Counted from the stretch's first letter, positions 8,827 through 17,990 are shown. The stretch is DNA of 62,700 bases from an uncultured Clostridia bacterium (GCA_944391805.1 CALXUY010000007.1:1-62700); one strand, 5' to 3'. Notes: a model not told the origin generated them from the sequence alone. Numbers and translations: made by a program.

Positions 8827-8970
8827 ATCAGGAGTTCCACCTTTCGGTTGCTGAATCATAAAATCCATCGGGCAAGCGCCCTCCTTACCGGAGGGAATTA
8901 TGATATTCTGCGGAATGCCCGCGCCGCTGTGGGAAGCAGGCAGCCCGATACCGCGCTTACCGGATGGGAA

Positions 8971-9024
8971 GGAAGGGGAAGCCCCTTCCGGGAACATTAT
9001 AACCGATTTTGCCGGATTTGTCAA
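8971..9024 (-). promoter_or_regulatory. Promoter of the sugar kinase with an inverted repeat at the start site
   Basis: On the minus strand TTGACA (9019-9024), a 17-base spacer and TATAAT (8996-9001) form a perfect consensus promoter. Immediately downstream, GGAAGGGG (8971-8978) pairs perfectly with CCCCTTCC (8982-8989) around AAG. Its position over the transcription start fits an operator or a 5'-end hairpin. The rest of the 8827-9176 gap shows nothing else. Confidence 0.75.
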
Positions 9025-9176
9025 GATCAAAGTGAAAACAATGCGCGGAAGGAGCGTGCGGCGTACCGTCCGAATCCCGCCGAAAACGGCACGGTAGACG
9101 TGTTTGTCGCGGAAAAGCTGCCGTGTGACGGGTACATCCGTATGCGCAGAGAGGCGATTTTCAAAAAATATTTTCT

Positions 9177-9211
9177 TTCTTTAGGGATTCTTAAGGGTCC
9201 GGTGATAAAAT
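9177..9211 (+). promoter_or_regulatory. Response-regulator box and promoter of the VTC operon
   Basis: Direct repeats TTCTTTAGG (9177-9185) and TTCTTAAGG (9188-9196) have an 11-base period, the pattern bound by OmpR-family dimers. The -10 box TAAAAT is at 9206-9211, nine bases after the second repeat, and no -35 box is present, as expected for an activated promoter. The same layout occurs at 15219-15253. Confidence 0.7.
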
Positions 9212-9243
9212 AGGGTTAGGTAATCGGGAGAGGAGGCGATTTT

Positions 9244-9985
9244 ATGGCATATCAGACCGTGTTTCAGCGATATGAGCTGAAATATATGCTGACACAGGAG
9301 CAAAAGAAAGCGGTTCTTACGGCAATGGATCCGTACATGGCTCTGGACGCATACGGGCGGACCACCATCCGCAATCTGTATTTCGATACGGATACCTACC
9401 GCCTGATCCGCCACTCCATTGAGCAGCCGGTTTACAAGGAGAAGCTGCGGGTGCGCAGCTACCGGCAGGCGGCGCCCGGCAGCACGGTGTTTGTGGAGCT
9501 GAAGAAGAAATACAGGCATGTCGTTTATAAGCGCAGGCTCTCTCTGCCGGAGGAGACCGCCATCGCATGGATGGGCCGGGAGGTGAGCTGCCCGGTCAGC
9601 ACGCAGATATCCAAGGAAATCGATTATTTTCTGGATTATTATGTCAATCTTCGCCCCGCGGTGTTCCTCTCCTATGAACGGGAGGCCTATGCCGAGAGGG
9701 ACGGCGGAGATTTCCGTGTGACGTTTGACGATACCATTCTCTGCCGGCAAACCGATCTGTCACTGGAATCCGAGGTATACGGTCAGCCGCTGCTGGAGCG
9801 GAAAGGTGCTCATGGAGCTCAAATGCTCGGGCGGCATTCCGCTGTGGATGACCCGGATTCTGTCCGGGGAGCATATCTATAAAACATCCTACTCCAAGTA
9901 TGGAACCGCCTACGAAAAAATCATCTACCCCCGGTTGGCCGAACGCACCTGCATGCATACAAAGGAGGAACGGACTCATGCTTGA
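9244..9985 (+). pseudogene. VTC-domain (polyphosphate polymerase-like) gene with a frameshift
   Basis: The first 185 or so residues match the VTC triphosphate-tunnel fold: RYELKYML, LYFDTDTYR, KEKLRVRSY and FVELKKKY, the basic and acidic tunnel strands. After LLER near 9805 the frame changes. The expected continuation GKVLMELKCSGGIPLW, then HIYKTSYSKYGTAYEKIIY, lies in the next frame and runs to a stop at 9983-9985. Two bases seem to be missing around 9802-9806 (GAGC-GGAAAG). In frame zero the protein ends at 9882 and loses the conserved ELK strand. This may be a real mutation or an assembly error. The restored frame would overlap the next gene's start by 8 bases, which supports a recent or artefactual break. 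Confidence 0.8.
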
Positions 9986-10676
9986 CACCATTTTCGGCGG
10001 TATTTTTGATACGGATGCAAGCGCCGCGATCCGCCTGCCGGATTTTCTGCTGTGCCTTGCCTGCGCGCTGGTGCTCGGCGCCATTCTGGCCTTTGCCTAC
10101 ATGTTCCGTGCGCGCTATACCAAGAGCTTTGTGGTGACGCTTGCGCTGCTGCCTGCGGCCGTTTGCGTGGTGATCATGATGGTCAATGGCAATGTGGGAA
10201 CCGGCGTTGCGGTGGCGGGGGCATTCAGTCTGGTGCGCTTCCGCTCGGTGCCCGGAACGGCCAAGGAGATCGGCGTGCTCTTCCTTGCCATGGGGGCGGG
10301 GCTGCTGGCCGGCATCGGCTATCTTGGCTACGCATTCCTGTTTACCGTTGTGATGTGCGCGGTTCTCATACTGTACGGCAGCGTCAGCCTCGGCGCAAAA
10401 AAGAACGCGGCCAGATACAAGAGCCTCCGCATCACCATACCGGAGGATCTGGATTACACCGATGTGTTTGAGGATATTTTTCGTGAGTACACGACCTCCT
10501 GTGAGCTGACCTGTGTCAAATCCACCAACATGGGGAGCATGTTCCGGCTTACTTACGATGTGGTTCTGCGTGACCCGACCAAGGAGAAGGAGCTGATCGA
10601 TCGGATCCGGCAGAGAAACGGCAACCTCGAAATTACGGTTTCCAAGCAGGAGGCAGCAGAGGCGCAGCTTTTGTGA
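9978..10676 (+). CDS. DUF4956 membrane protein
   Basis: 232 residues. Four membrane helices in the first 145 residues (about 24-46, 52-72, 78-112, 118-140) are followed by a soluble C-terminal domain of about 85 residues. The FSLVRFRSVPGTAKEIG segment between helices is characteristic of DUF4956 proteins. These are usually encoded next to VTC-domain proteins in Firmicutes, as here, and a partnership in polyphosphate or surface-polymer handling is inferred, not shown. The ATG at 9978 has AAAGGAGG nine bases upstream and overlaps the restored VTC frame. Confidence 0.85.
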   Translation: MLDTIFGGIFDTDASAAIRLPDFLLCLACALVLGAILAFAYMFRARYTKSFVVTLALLPAAVCVVIMMVNGNVGTGVAVAGAFSLVRFRSVPGTAKEIGVLFLAMGAGLLAGIGYLGYAFLFTVVMCAVLILYGSVSLGAKKNAARYKSLRITIPEDLDYTDVFEDIFREYTTSCELTCVKSTNMGSMFRLTYDVVLRDPTKEKELIDRIRQRNGNLEITVSKQEAAEAQLL

Positions 10677-10790
10677 CAGGGGTACATCACTGACGGGGCG
10701 GAGCCGCGTATGATCGGCGGCCTTCTGAAGGGAAGGCAACACACAACCGCATTGATCAGGGGAAATTCCCGGGGAAAAAAGGAGAATCCG

Positions 10791-12914
10791 ATGATGAAAA
10801 CGAATGGAATACCGATCTGTATCATATTGGCGCTGCTGGTGCTGATGAGCGGCTGCGGCAAAAAGGATGGCACATCCGGCGGAGACCCGAGCGCGTCGCA
10901 GGGAAACGCAGCCGACCTTGGAGATGCGTCCGAGTCCTTTGGCGAGTCTCTCTCCGAGCTTGGAGCGTATGACGGCTACTTTGAGAACGACGCGGTGGAC
11001 GTCACCGTGGAATGCGTCTCCGGCACGCAGGGGTGCTATACGCTGGAGGGCAATGTTCTGACCTTTACTGCCGTCGGCGAGGACTCGGTCTATTCGGTCT
11101 CCGGCAGGCTGAAGGGAAGCATTGTCATCGATGTAGGAGATGATTATCAATTTGACCTTGAGCTGTACGGCTTTTCACTGGTCAGCGATGAGACAAATCC
11201 CGTCACGGTGCTCAGCGGAGACGAGGTTTCCATCAAGGCCAAAAGCGGATATGAAAACGATATCTACGATCTGCGCGAGGCAGTGTCCGGGGAGGATGAT
11301 ATGGCTCGGGCGGGCGCGCTTCACTCCGAGGTCGATCTCGAAATTGCGGGCAAAGGAAGCCTGACGGTGGTGTCCGAGAACAACAACGGCATTCACTCCA
11401 AGGACGATCTGCAGGTCAAAAACCTGACGCTGCTGGTTGTGTGCGTGGACAACGCGCTCAAGGGCAACGACAGTGTATCTCTCGAGGCCGGCACAAGCAC
11501 GCTGATCTCCTCGGGCGGGGACGGAATCAAGACCACGAACAGCGACGTCTCGCAGAAGGGCAACCAGCGCGGAACCGTGACCGTGACGGGGGGAACCCAC
11601 ACCATATACGCTGCGTGCGACGGCATCGACGCGGCTTATAACGTTGTGGTGGAGGACAGCTCCACGGTGCTGAATATTTACACCGATCGCTACTCCAATT
11701 ATTCCAACGAGGTCACGTCTGTGTCCGAGAGCGTGTATTATATCCGCTATAGCAGCAGGAGCTACAGCTATTCGGTCAAATACGTTAACTCGGATGAGGA
11801 TGTTCTCTGGGTCAACGCCACGCACGATTCCAGCGTATCGGGCGGAATGACCGGCTATGAGTACGATTCCTTCCCGAAGAGAACCGATTACGCGAAGATG
11901 CAGATTTTTATTTATTCCTCGGATATGGAGCAGGGGCAGGAGGAGGAATATCTCGCCTGCTCCGAGCTGCTCACCCCGAGCACCTCCTACGAAACCATTG
12001 CCATTACCAGCCGCGGCGGCAGCCTTTCCTATAGCTGGACCAACTACACCACCAGCGTTCAGAACGGCATGGGCGCGATGGGAGGCATGGGAGGTATGGG
12101 CGGTATGCAGGATGGAAATACCGACAAGGGCGACCACTCCACCAAGGGCATCAAGGCCGGAAATGAGATTATGATTCAGGACGGAACGGTCAGCATCAAA
12201 TCCTATGACGATTCTTTGCACGCAAATAACGGAGCCGCGCTGGAAAACGGAGAAACTTCGCTTGGAAACATCACCGTCAACGGCGGCACCGTGACGGTTT
12301 ACAGCAACGACGACGGTCTCCACGCGGACGGAACGGTGTCGGTCACCGGGGGGACTGTCAGCGTGGTGAACAGCTACGAGGGGATTGAGGGGAACAGCAT
12401 TCACATCTCGGGCGGATATGTTTCGGTGCGCGCCTCGGACGACGGGATGAACGGGACCGCCACCTCGGGAACCGCGATTACAATCGGAGGCGGCACCGTT
12501 TATATCTATTGCAGCGGGGATGGGCTCGACTCCAACAGCAGAACCTCCTATGAGGGAATCGTGTTTTCCGGGGGCAACACAGTGGTCATCACCACCTCAG
12601 GCGGTAACTCGGCCATCGATACCGAGCAGGGCTACAGCTATACCGGCGGCTGCGTGGTGGCGTGCATGCCGCGCGGCGGCATGTCGAATGAGGCCACGCA
12701 CTGCCGGAGCTTCTCGAGCGTCGGCAGTATGAAAACGCTTTCTCTGAGCGAGGGCGGCTTTCTGATCGCCGAGATCGGTGGGAGCACCGCTACGGTACAG
12801 ATGCCCTGCAGCATGTCCGCGTATGTGATTGTGCTGGGCGATCCGTCGGCTTCGGTTTCGGCAAAATCCTCCAGCTCCGCTGCGCTCGACGCCAACGGCG
12901 TCAGCTGGAGTTGA
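10791..12914 (+). CDS. Cthe_2159-like carbohydrate-binding beta-helix lipoprotein
   Basis: 707-residue lipoprotein: signal peptide with lipobox LMSGC (Cys near residue 22), a Ser/Ala linker, then beta-helix rungs with repeated GG-T-V-x-V and N-D-D-G-x-H motifs. A Gly-Met stretch (GMGAMGGMGGMGGM) sits near residue 430. Cthe_2159 and its Pfam family (PF14262) are right-handed beta-helix proteins that bind polygalacturonate. In Firmicutes they are often found with VTC and DUF4956 genes, as here. It is the third gene of the operon that starts at the 9177 box. The ATG pair at 10791 has AAAAGGAG upstream. Confidence 0.85.
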   Translation: MMKTNGIPICIILALLVLMSGCGKKDGTSGGDPSASQGNAADLGDASESFGESLSELGAYDGYFENDAVDVTVECVSGTQGCYTLEGNVLTFTAVGEDSVYSVSGRLKGSIVIDVGDDYQFDLELYGFSLVSDETNPVTVLSGDEVSIKAKSGYENDIYDLREAVSGEDDMARAGALHSEVDLEIAGKGSLTVVSENNNGIHSKDDLQVKNLTLLVVCVDNALKGNDSVSLEAGTSTLISSGGDGIKTTNSDVSQKGNQRGTVTVTGGTHTIYAACDGIDAAYNVVVEDSSTVLNIYTDRYSNYSNEVTSVSESVYYIRYSSRSYSYSVKYVNSDEDVLWVNATHDSSVSGGMTGYEYDSFPKRTDYAKMQIFIYSSDMEQGQEEEYLACSELLTPSTSYETIAITSRGGSLSYSWTNYTTSVQNGMGAMGGMGGMGGMQDGNTDKGDHSTKGIKAGNEIMIQDGTVSIKSYDDSLHANNGAALENGETSLGNITVNGGTVTVYSNDDGLHADGTVSVTGGTVSVVNSYEGIEGNSIHISGGYVSVRASDDGMNGTATSGTAITIGGGTVYIYCSGDGLDSNSRTSYEGIVFSGGNTVVITTSGGNSAIDTEQGYSYTGGCVVACMPRGGMSNEATHCRSFSSVGSMKTLSLSEGGFLIAEIGGSTATVQMPCSMSAYVIVLGDPSASVSAKSSSSAALDANGVSWS

Positions 12915-13019
12915 TCCGCTCATTCCGGGATTTCCGGATCTTCCGGCAACGGCCGCCCGGCGCTTATTTGTGTTGAGAACGTGCCGTTCCTCATTCCCGC
13001 GGATGGCGGTAAAAAAGAC

Positions 13020-13048
13020 TTGCATTTTCAGGTGCTTTCTGGTATAAT
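13020..13048 (+). promoter_or_regulatory. Promoter of the two-component system
   Basis: TTGCAT (13020-13025), a 17-base spacer and TATAAT (13043-13048). No TTCTTTAGG box is seen here, so the regulator genes appear to have their own constitutive promoter. Confidence 0.75.
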
Positions 13049-13108
13049 ATTGAAGTCCGGTGTATTCCGGAGTCAACGCGATTCATCACAGACGGAAAGG
13101 GGGAGGTT

Positions 13109-13783
13109 ATGAGAATCCTGATCGCAGAGGACGATGCAAGGCTGCTCAAAAGTCTGGTTCATATTTTTGAGTTGAACCATTATATGGTGGACGGCGTGGG
13201 AAACGGAACCGATGCGTATGATTTTGCCGTAACCGGAGAATATGACGGGCTTGTGCTGGACGTCATGATGCCGGGCATGGATGGCGTCGCGGTCCTGACA
13301 AGGCTGCGGCAAAAAGGGATCACCACCCCCGCGCTGTTTCTGACCGCCCGGACCGAGACCTACCAGCGGGTAGAGGGGCTGGACGCGGGCGCGGACGATT
13401 ACCTGCCCAAGCCCTTTTCCACTCCGGAGCTGCTGGCCAGAGTCAGAGCCATGCTGCGGCGCAAGGACCATTTCACGCCGGATCTGCTGACATACGGCGG
13501 CCTTCAACTGAATCGATCTACTTATGAACTGAGCTGTGGGGACCGTTCGCAGCCCCTGAGCGGAAGAGAGTTTCAGGTGATGGAAATGCTGATGCAGAAG
13601 CCCGGTATGATTGTGACGACCGAGCAGCTTCTGACGCACATCTGGGGGTGGGACGCCAATGTGGACACCAGCGTGGTGTGGGTACACATCTCCAACATCC
13701 GGAAGAAGCTCGAGGCCATCGGCGCGCCGGTCAGAATCCGCTTTGTAAGAAAAGCCGGATATGTTCTGGAGGAAGGCGTATGA
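13109..13783 (+). CDS. OmpR/PhoB-family response regulator
   Basis: 224 residues: a receiver domain with acidic pocket Asp8-Asp9, phospho-acceptor Asp51 (LVLDVMMPG), Thr79 and Lys101 (LPKPF), then a winged-helix domain (about 130-224) ending in RFVRKAGYVL. It overlaps the histidine kinase start by four bases (ATGA), so the pair is coupled. It is flanked by two promoters carrying identical 11-bp-period direct repeats (9177, 15219), which makes both neighbouring operons its likely targets. GGAGG precedes the ATG. Confidence 0.95.
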   Translation: MRILIAEDDARLLKSLVHIFELNHYMVDGVGNGTDAYDFAVTGEYDGLVLDVMMPGMDGVAVLTRLRQKGITTPALFLTARTETYQRVEGLDAGADDYLPKPFSTPELLARVRAMLRRKDHFTPDLLTYGGLQLNRSTYELSCGDRSQPLSGREFQVMEMLMQKPGMIVTTEQLLTHIWGWDANVDTSVVWVHISNIRKKLEAIGAPVRIRFVRKAGYVLEEGV

Positions 13784-15021
13784 TTTACCGGCTGCAGCGC
13801 AGGTTCATTCTGATCTGTGCCGTCTCGGTGCTTCTGGTTGTGGTGCTGATCTTTGTTCTGATCGCGGTATTTCAGCTCTCATCCATGAACCGGACGCTGG
13901 ATACCCTGACAGACAGCCTTTCGGCGGGAAACGGAAGATTCCCGGATTCGTTCGGCGACCGGATCCCCAGGCCCGATGCGCATAAGCAGGAGGGCGGAGT
14001 GCAGTGGATCACGCCGGAGACCCGGTTTTCCACCCGCTATTTCACCGTGTGGTTTGACGGCTCCGGAGAGCTGGAAAGCATGGATACCGCGTCGATTTAT
14101 TCGGTTACGGACGCCGAAGCCGAGGAATATGCAAAACGGGTTGTGGAGAGCGGGAGAGAGCGGGGATGGATCGCCAATCTCCGGTATAAGGTTTTTGATA
14201 CAGAGGAAGGCATGGCGGTTGTGTTCGTCGACGGAACCATCAATCAGGCCCTCATGCTGCAGTCGCTGGGGATTTCCGGCGTGGTTCTGATTTCCGCCGC
14301 TGTGGTGATCCTTTTGCTGATCGTTCTCTTTTCCAAGCGCGTCATGAAGCCGGTTGCGCAGAGCTATGAAAAGCAGAAGCAGTTTATCACCGATGCCAAC
14401 CATGAGCTGAAAACCCCGCTGACGCTGATTCTGACCAATCTGGATATTGCGGAGGCCGAGCTTGGCAAGAACGAATGGCTCGACGACATCCGTTCCGAGG
14501 GGCAGCGGATGGCAGAGCTGGTCAATCAGCTTGTTGCGCTCTCCCGGATGGACGAGGAGCAGCCGGCGCGCAAGGATACCGACATGCGCCTGAGCGAAAT
14601 GGTATCGGAAGCGGTATCGGAGTTTTCGGTGCTCGCGGAGGACAGGGAAAAAACGCTTGTCTCCGAGGTGGAGCCGGGCATTGTCTACACGGGTGACGAG
14701 GAAATGCTGCGCAGGTTGGTCTCGATCCTTCTGGACAATGCGATTCAGTACTGCGATGCGGGAGGAGAGATCGCAGTGACTCTGAAGCGCCGCAGGCATA
14801 TTGTCCTGTCGGTGGAGAACACCTACCGCGCCGTGGACGAATTGGAGCTGGACCGGCTGTTTGACCGCTTTTACCGTGCGGACAAAGCGAGAACCTATAC
14901 GGGCGGCTTTGGCGTCGGGCTGTCGATTGCAAAATCGATTGCGCACAGGCACCGCGGGGAGATCTTCGCATACAAAAAGGATCGTGAGCATATCGGCTTT
15001 CGGGTTGTTCTGAAGCCCTGA
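13780..15021 (+). CDS. Sensor histidine kinase
   Basis: 413 residues with TM1 at about 10-34, an extracytoplasmic sensor region of about 130 residues, TM2 at about 167-188, and no obvious HAMP domain. The phospho-acceptor is His208 in FITDANHELKTPL. The ATP lid has LLDNAIQYC near 318, and the G box reads GGFGVGLSIAKS. It pairs with the response regulator just upstream. The signal is unknown; the adjacent targets (VTC/DUF4956/beta-helix and an HtrA protease) suggest an envelope stress or polymer signal. Confidence 0.95.
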   Translation: MIYRLQRRFILICAVSVLLVVVLIFVLIAVFQLSSMNRTLDTLTDSLSAGNGRFPDSFGDRIPRPDAHKQEGGVQWITPETRFSTRYFTVWFDGSGELESMDTASIYSVTDAEAEEYAKRVVESGRERGWIANLRYKVFDTEEGMAVVFVDGTINQALMLQSLGISGVVLISAAVVILLLIVLFSKRVMKPVAQSYEKQKQFITDANHELKTPLTLILTNLDIAEAELGKNEWLDDIRSEGQRMAELVNQLVALSRMDEEQPARKDTDMRLSEMVSEAVSEFSVLAEDREKTLVSEVEPGIVYTGDEEMLRRLVSILLDNAIQYCDAGGEIAVTLKRRRHIVLSVENTYRAVDELELDRLFDRFYRADKARTYTGGFGVGLSIAKSIAHRHRGEIFAYKKDREHIGFRVVLKP

Positions 15022-15218
15022 ACGCTGCTGTCCGAATAAAAATTGCGGCGGCTCGGCCCGAGGACCCTTCTTTCCGTACCGCAGAGGGAATACCGCGGAT
15101 TTTTCGGGTATTAGCTGTCCGCCTTTCCGGTCTGCTGTACAGGCGCACAGGTGGCATATCCGTTATCAAATGCTTTTTTCAACCACAATTCCCGAATTCT
15201 TCATGTGATCTTCACGGT

Positions 15219-15253
15219 TTCTTTAGGCTTTCTTAAGCAAGATTTGTTATAAT
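15219..15253 (+). promoter_or_regulatory. Response-regulator box and promoter of the HtrA-like gene
   Basis: Direct repeats TTCTTTAGG (15219-15227) and TTCTTAAGC (15230-15238), 11-base period. The -10 box TATAAT (15248-15253) follows after nine bases, exactly the spacing seen at 9177-9211, again without a -35 box. Confidence 0.7.
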
Positions 15254-15259
15254 AAGGGC

Positions 15260-15652
15260 GTAGCGATTCTGACGTTACCATCCTGTACATTCCGAAAGGG
15301 AAGCCTTGTACACGACCGTTTTGCGGCAGCCGCCGCAGAGTAAGCCTGCGGTTTTGTGCATTTGGGAAGGGCGGTGCAGGATTGTCAAATCATTTGGGCG
15401 TCGTACCAAACGGCGGGCGGCGCCCAAAACCAAGCAGATACCGGGTCTTGCCAATGCAGACCGGAGCGGCGTGGGCTGTCTCCTTGCCTTCACGCGGCTC
15501 GGGGCCTGTGTGCCGGGTCGGTTCTGTGGCTCCCAACACAGATGCAGCCTCCGACACCGAGTGCCTTCGGCACGGACACGATATATATCCCTTGAACGCT
15601 GTTCAAAACGGCGGACGGCGTTCAAGACCAATTATTACAGAAAGGTAAGAAA
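15260..15652 (+). ncRNA. Long structured leader of the HtrA-like mRNA
   Basis: About 390 bases separate the -10 box from the start codon and contain no credible gene. Two hairpins have nearly the same loop. TTTGGGCG (15393-15400) pairs with 15421-15428, and CTTGAACGC (15591-15599) pairs with 15618-15626. Both loops contain AAACGGCGG followed by G/A-CGG. CCGTTTTG near the leader start (15316-15323) is complementary to CAAAACGG of the second loop (15604-15611), so the hairpin could exchange with a long-range pairing. No T-run terminator is visible. A regulatory RNA is inferred only from this structure. Confidence 0.4.
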
Positions 15653-16972
15653 ATGAAAATGAAATTCAAGCGGATCAAAGGCCCGGTTGGGCTGGTTACT
15701 TTGCTGGTTCTTCTCCTGTCGGTTTCTTTGACCTCCTGCTCCGCGTATTATTCAAGTCTGTGGGATGCCTACGATGACTCCACAGATAGCAGCGAATCTA
15801 CCGACAACGGGGCCACGACTCCCGAGGAGGATTCCATCACAAATTCTGTCACCAACAACATCACCATTGAGGCAGGCGAGCAGGGCACTGCGGCTGCCAC
15901 GGCGGCAGGTCTGCGCAGCGCGGTCAGTATTTACTGTGCCTTTACAACCACCTCCGGAGGCAGCGCGCCATGGAATCCGATGCCAAACACGCAAAGCTAT
16001 TATACAACAGGCTCGGGTGTGCTGTATCAGGTTGAAAGTGACGGAAGCGCGTTTGTGATCACCAATTATCATGTGGTATACGACAGCAGCAGCGATACCG
16101 CAAACCATATCAGCGATCAGATTTATCTGTATCTGTACGGTTTGGAAGACGAGGCGTATGCCATTCCCGCATCCTATGTCGGAGGCTCTGCAAACTACGA
16201 TATCGCCATTCTGCGCATTGATCAGAGCGAGGTGCTGAAAAATGCGATTGCGTCGGGCAGCGCAGCGGCCGTGACCATTGGCAATTCGGATGAGATTGTA
16301 CCGGGAGAGACCACCATTGCCATCGGCAATCCGTCTGCCACCGGTCTGAGCGGCATTTCGGTTACCAAGGGGATCGTCAGCGTGGATTCGGAGTACATCA
16401 CTATGACGGCCGCGGACAATTCGGGAGAGGTGTCCTTCCGGGTGATCCGCACCGATGCACCGGTCAACTCCGGCAATTCCGGAGGCGGCCTGTACAATGA
16501 CCGCGGGGAGCTGATCGGCATTGTCAATGCAAAAATAAACAGCTCCAGTCTCGAAAACATCGGTTATGCCATTCCCTCCAACGTTGCGCGTGCCATCGCG
16601 GACAACATCATTGATTATTGCTATGGTACCGACTGTGAAACAGTGATGCGGGGGCTGCTGGGGATCACAGTGACGACCAGTGGGATGTCTACTGCATACG
16701 ATCCCGAAACCGGGCGGCTGATCCGTTCGGAGGAGGTCACGGTTTATGAGGTGACCTCGGGCGGACTCGGGGAAAGCATTCTGCAGGCAGGAGATGTGAT
16801 CAAGAGCATCACCATCGGGGATCAGACGGTGGAGGTCACGCGCCAATACCATCTGATTGATGCGATGCTGGATGTGCGGGCAGGCGACACGGTTTCCATG
16901 CGGATTGTTCGGAATGGAGAGGAAATGACCGTGAGCACCACCATGACGGAGGATTGCCTTGCGGCATACTGA
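15653..16972 (+). CDS. HtrA/DegP-like trypsin-fold lipoprotein protease
   Basis: 439 residues. Signal peptide with lipobox LTSC (Cys near residue 29), a Ser/Thr linker, a trypsin-like domain with catalytic His140 (TNYHVV), Asp183 (NYDIAIL) and Ser276 (GNSGGG), then one PDZ domain near the C-terminus with the GDVI-type binding segment. It should act outside the membrane on misfolded or surface proteins. HtrA proteins are classical envelope-stress targets, in line with the regulator box upstream. Start at 15653 follows AGAAAGGTAAG. Confidence 0.92.
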   Translation: MKMKFKRIKGPVGLVTLLVLLLSVSLTSCSAYYSSLWDAYDDSTDSSESTDNGATTPEEDSITNSVTNNITIEAGEQGTAAATAAGLRSAVSIYCAFTTTSGGSAPWNPMPNTQSYYTTGSGVLYQVESDGSAFVITNYHVVYDSSSDTANHISDQIYLYLYGLEDEAYAIPASYVGGSANYDIAILRIDQSEVLKNAIASGSAAAVTIGNSDEIVPGETTIAIGNPSATGLSGISVTKGIVSVDSEYITMTAADNSGEVSFRVIRTDAPVNSGNSGGGLYNDRGELIGIVNAKINSSSLENIGYAIPSNVARAIADNIIDYCYGTDCETVMRGLLGITVTTSGMSTAYDPETGRLIRSEEVTVYEVTSGGLGESILQAGDVIKSITIGDQTVEVTRQYHLIDAMLDVRAGDTVSMRIVRNGEEMTVSTTMTEDCLAAY

Positions 16973-17017
16973 GGTGTACAGAGCCGTATATTTCAATTGA
17001 TTCAGCGATAACAGAAG

Positions 17018-17049
17018 GCGCCGCCCGGAGGAAATTCACCGGGCGGCGC
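17018..17049. terminator. Terminator between convergent genes
   Basis: An 11-bp perfect stem, GCGCCGCCCGG (17018-17028) with its complement at 17039-17049. It lies between the protease and the minus-strand TIGR04086 gene. The T-run is weak on both strands. Confidence 0.6.
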
Positions 17050-17089
17050 GCTTTGCAAAAAAAGGAAACATGCTGCCGTTTGCGGCGCT

Positions 17090-17563
17090 TCAGCGTGTGT
17101 GCTTTACGCCGATGATGGCTCCTGCGAAGGAAAGCAGGGGAACTGCCGCATGCAGCAGTGCCGAGATCCACGCCGAGTAACCGGAGGCCAGCGAGCGGAA
17201 AAACAGCGAGAGCAGGAGCATCAGCGCGAGGAGCAAAAGACCGTTGAGCAGCCCGCAGATCGCCGGCGCGCTGCCGTGGATCTTTCCGGCGACAATCCCG
17301 CCGATGAGCGCGGTCAGCGCTGCCGCCGCATAGGCGAGCGGATGAATCATCGGATCGGGATCGGGCATAAAATAGGCGATCAGAGAGCAGAGCAGGATCA
17401 GTCCGGCTCCCACGGCAATTGTGATGAGGAAGGCCTTGAGTGCTTTTTTGGGGAAGTCCGACGCCGAGGAGGCGGCCTCCTGCTGGCGCCTCGCAGCGGG
17501 AGCGGCTTTGCTTCTCCGCTTTGCTGTGTTTCTGGAGGTTTTGGTTGCGCTTTTGATGGTCAT
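17090..17563 (-). CDS. TIGR04086 family membrane protein
   Basis: 157 residues. A basic, Ala/Arg-rich cytoplasmic N-terminus of about 50 residues precedes four predicted membrane helices. The spacing and the GGIVAGKIHG segment match the TIGR04086 (YrzE-like) family of unknown function. In Clostridia this gene commonly follows yajC, as here. The start at 17563 has AAAGGAG on the minus strand. A terminator lies between it and yajC, so expression may be partly separate. Confidence 0.8.
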   Translation of the reverse strand: MTIKSATKTSRNTAKRRSKAAPAARRQQEAASSASDFPKKALKAFLITIAVGAGLILLCSLIAYFMPDPDPMIHPLAYAAAALTALIGGIVAGKIHGSAPAICGLLNGLLLLALMLLLSLFFRSLASGYSAWISALLHAAVPLLSFAGAIIGVKHTR

Positions 17564-17594
17564 AGGGTGGCTCCTTTCTGTTCGTGCCGGAGAC

Positions 17595-17650
17595 AAAAAA
17601 CGCCTCCGGATGGTATTCTGCTAAAGAATATTCATCCGGAGACGGTTTTA
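17595..17650 (-). terminator. Rho-independent terminator after yajC
   Basis: On the minus strand CTCCGGATG pairs with CATCCGGAG, with a further inner stem, followed by six T (17595-17600 on the plus strand as A). Confidence 0.85.
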
Positions 17651-17663
17651 TGAATGTTTGGCG

Positions 17664-17990
17664 TCAGTCTGCCGCATCTTCGGCCTTGACGTCCACCCGG
17701 CTGATCGCGGTTTTGAGGATGCGGATCTTGGTGCGCTCGTGTGTGGTTTCGATCACGCAGGTCTCCTCCTTGATGCTGACGATTTTTCCGATGATTCCGC
17801 CAATGGTTGTGATCTCATCCCCCACCGCAAGCGAGTTGCGCATTTCATTCTGCGCCTTTTCCTGCTTCTTCTGCGGGCGGATGCCGAAAAAGTAGAATAC
17901 GACAACCAGTATCACCAGCATCACAACCATCATCAGCGTACCGCCGAGATTGGTTGTTTCCGCTGCCAGAATTGCCAGACTGTTGAACAT
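17664..17990 (-). CDS. yajC: Preprotein translocase subunit YajC
   Basis: 108 residues: a single N-terminal membrane helix (about 17-39) ending in FFGIRPQKKQEK, the YajC hallmark, then a small beta domain with VGDEITTIGGIIGKIVSI. YajC associates with SecDF and the Sec translocon. The minus-strand ATG at 17990 follows GGGAGGAAAACAGC. The many secreted proteins in the window are Sec clients. Confidence 0.95.
   Translation of the reverse strand: MFNSLAILAAETTNLGGTLMMVVMLVILVVVFYFFGIRPQKKQEKAQNEMRNSLAVGDEITTIGGIIGKIVSIKEETCVIETTHERTKIRILKTAISRVDVKAEDAAD

Noticed and set aside
9725..9985. Separate 86-residue gene overlapping the VTC gene
   Set aside because: Its first part is nonsense in this frame; only the portion after about 9805 matches the VTC family, so it is the shifted end of the same gene.
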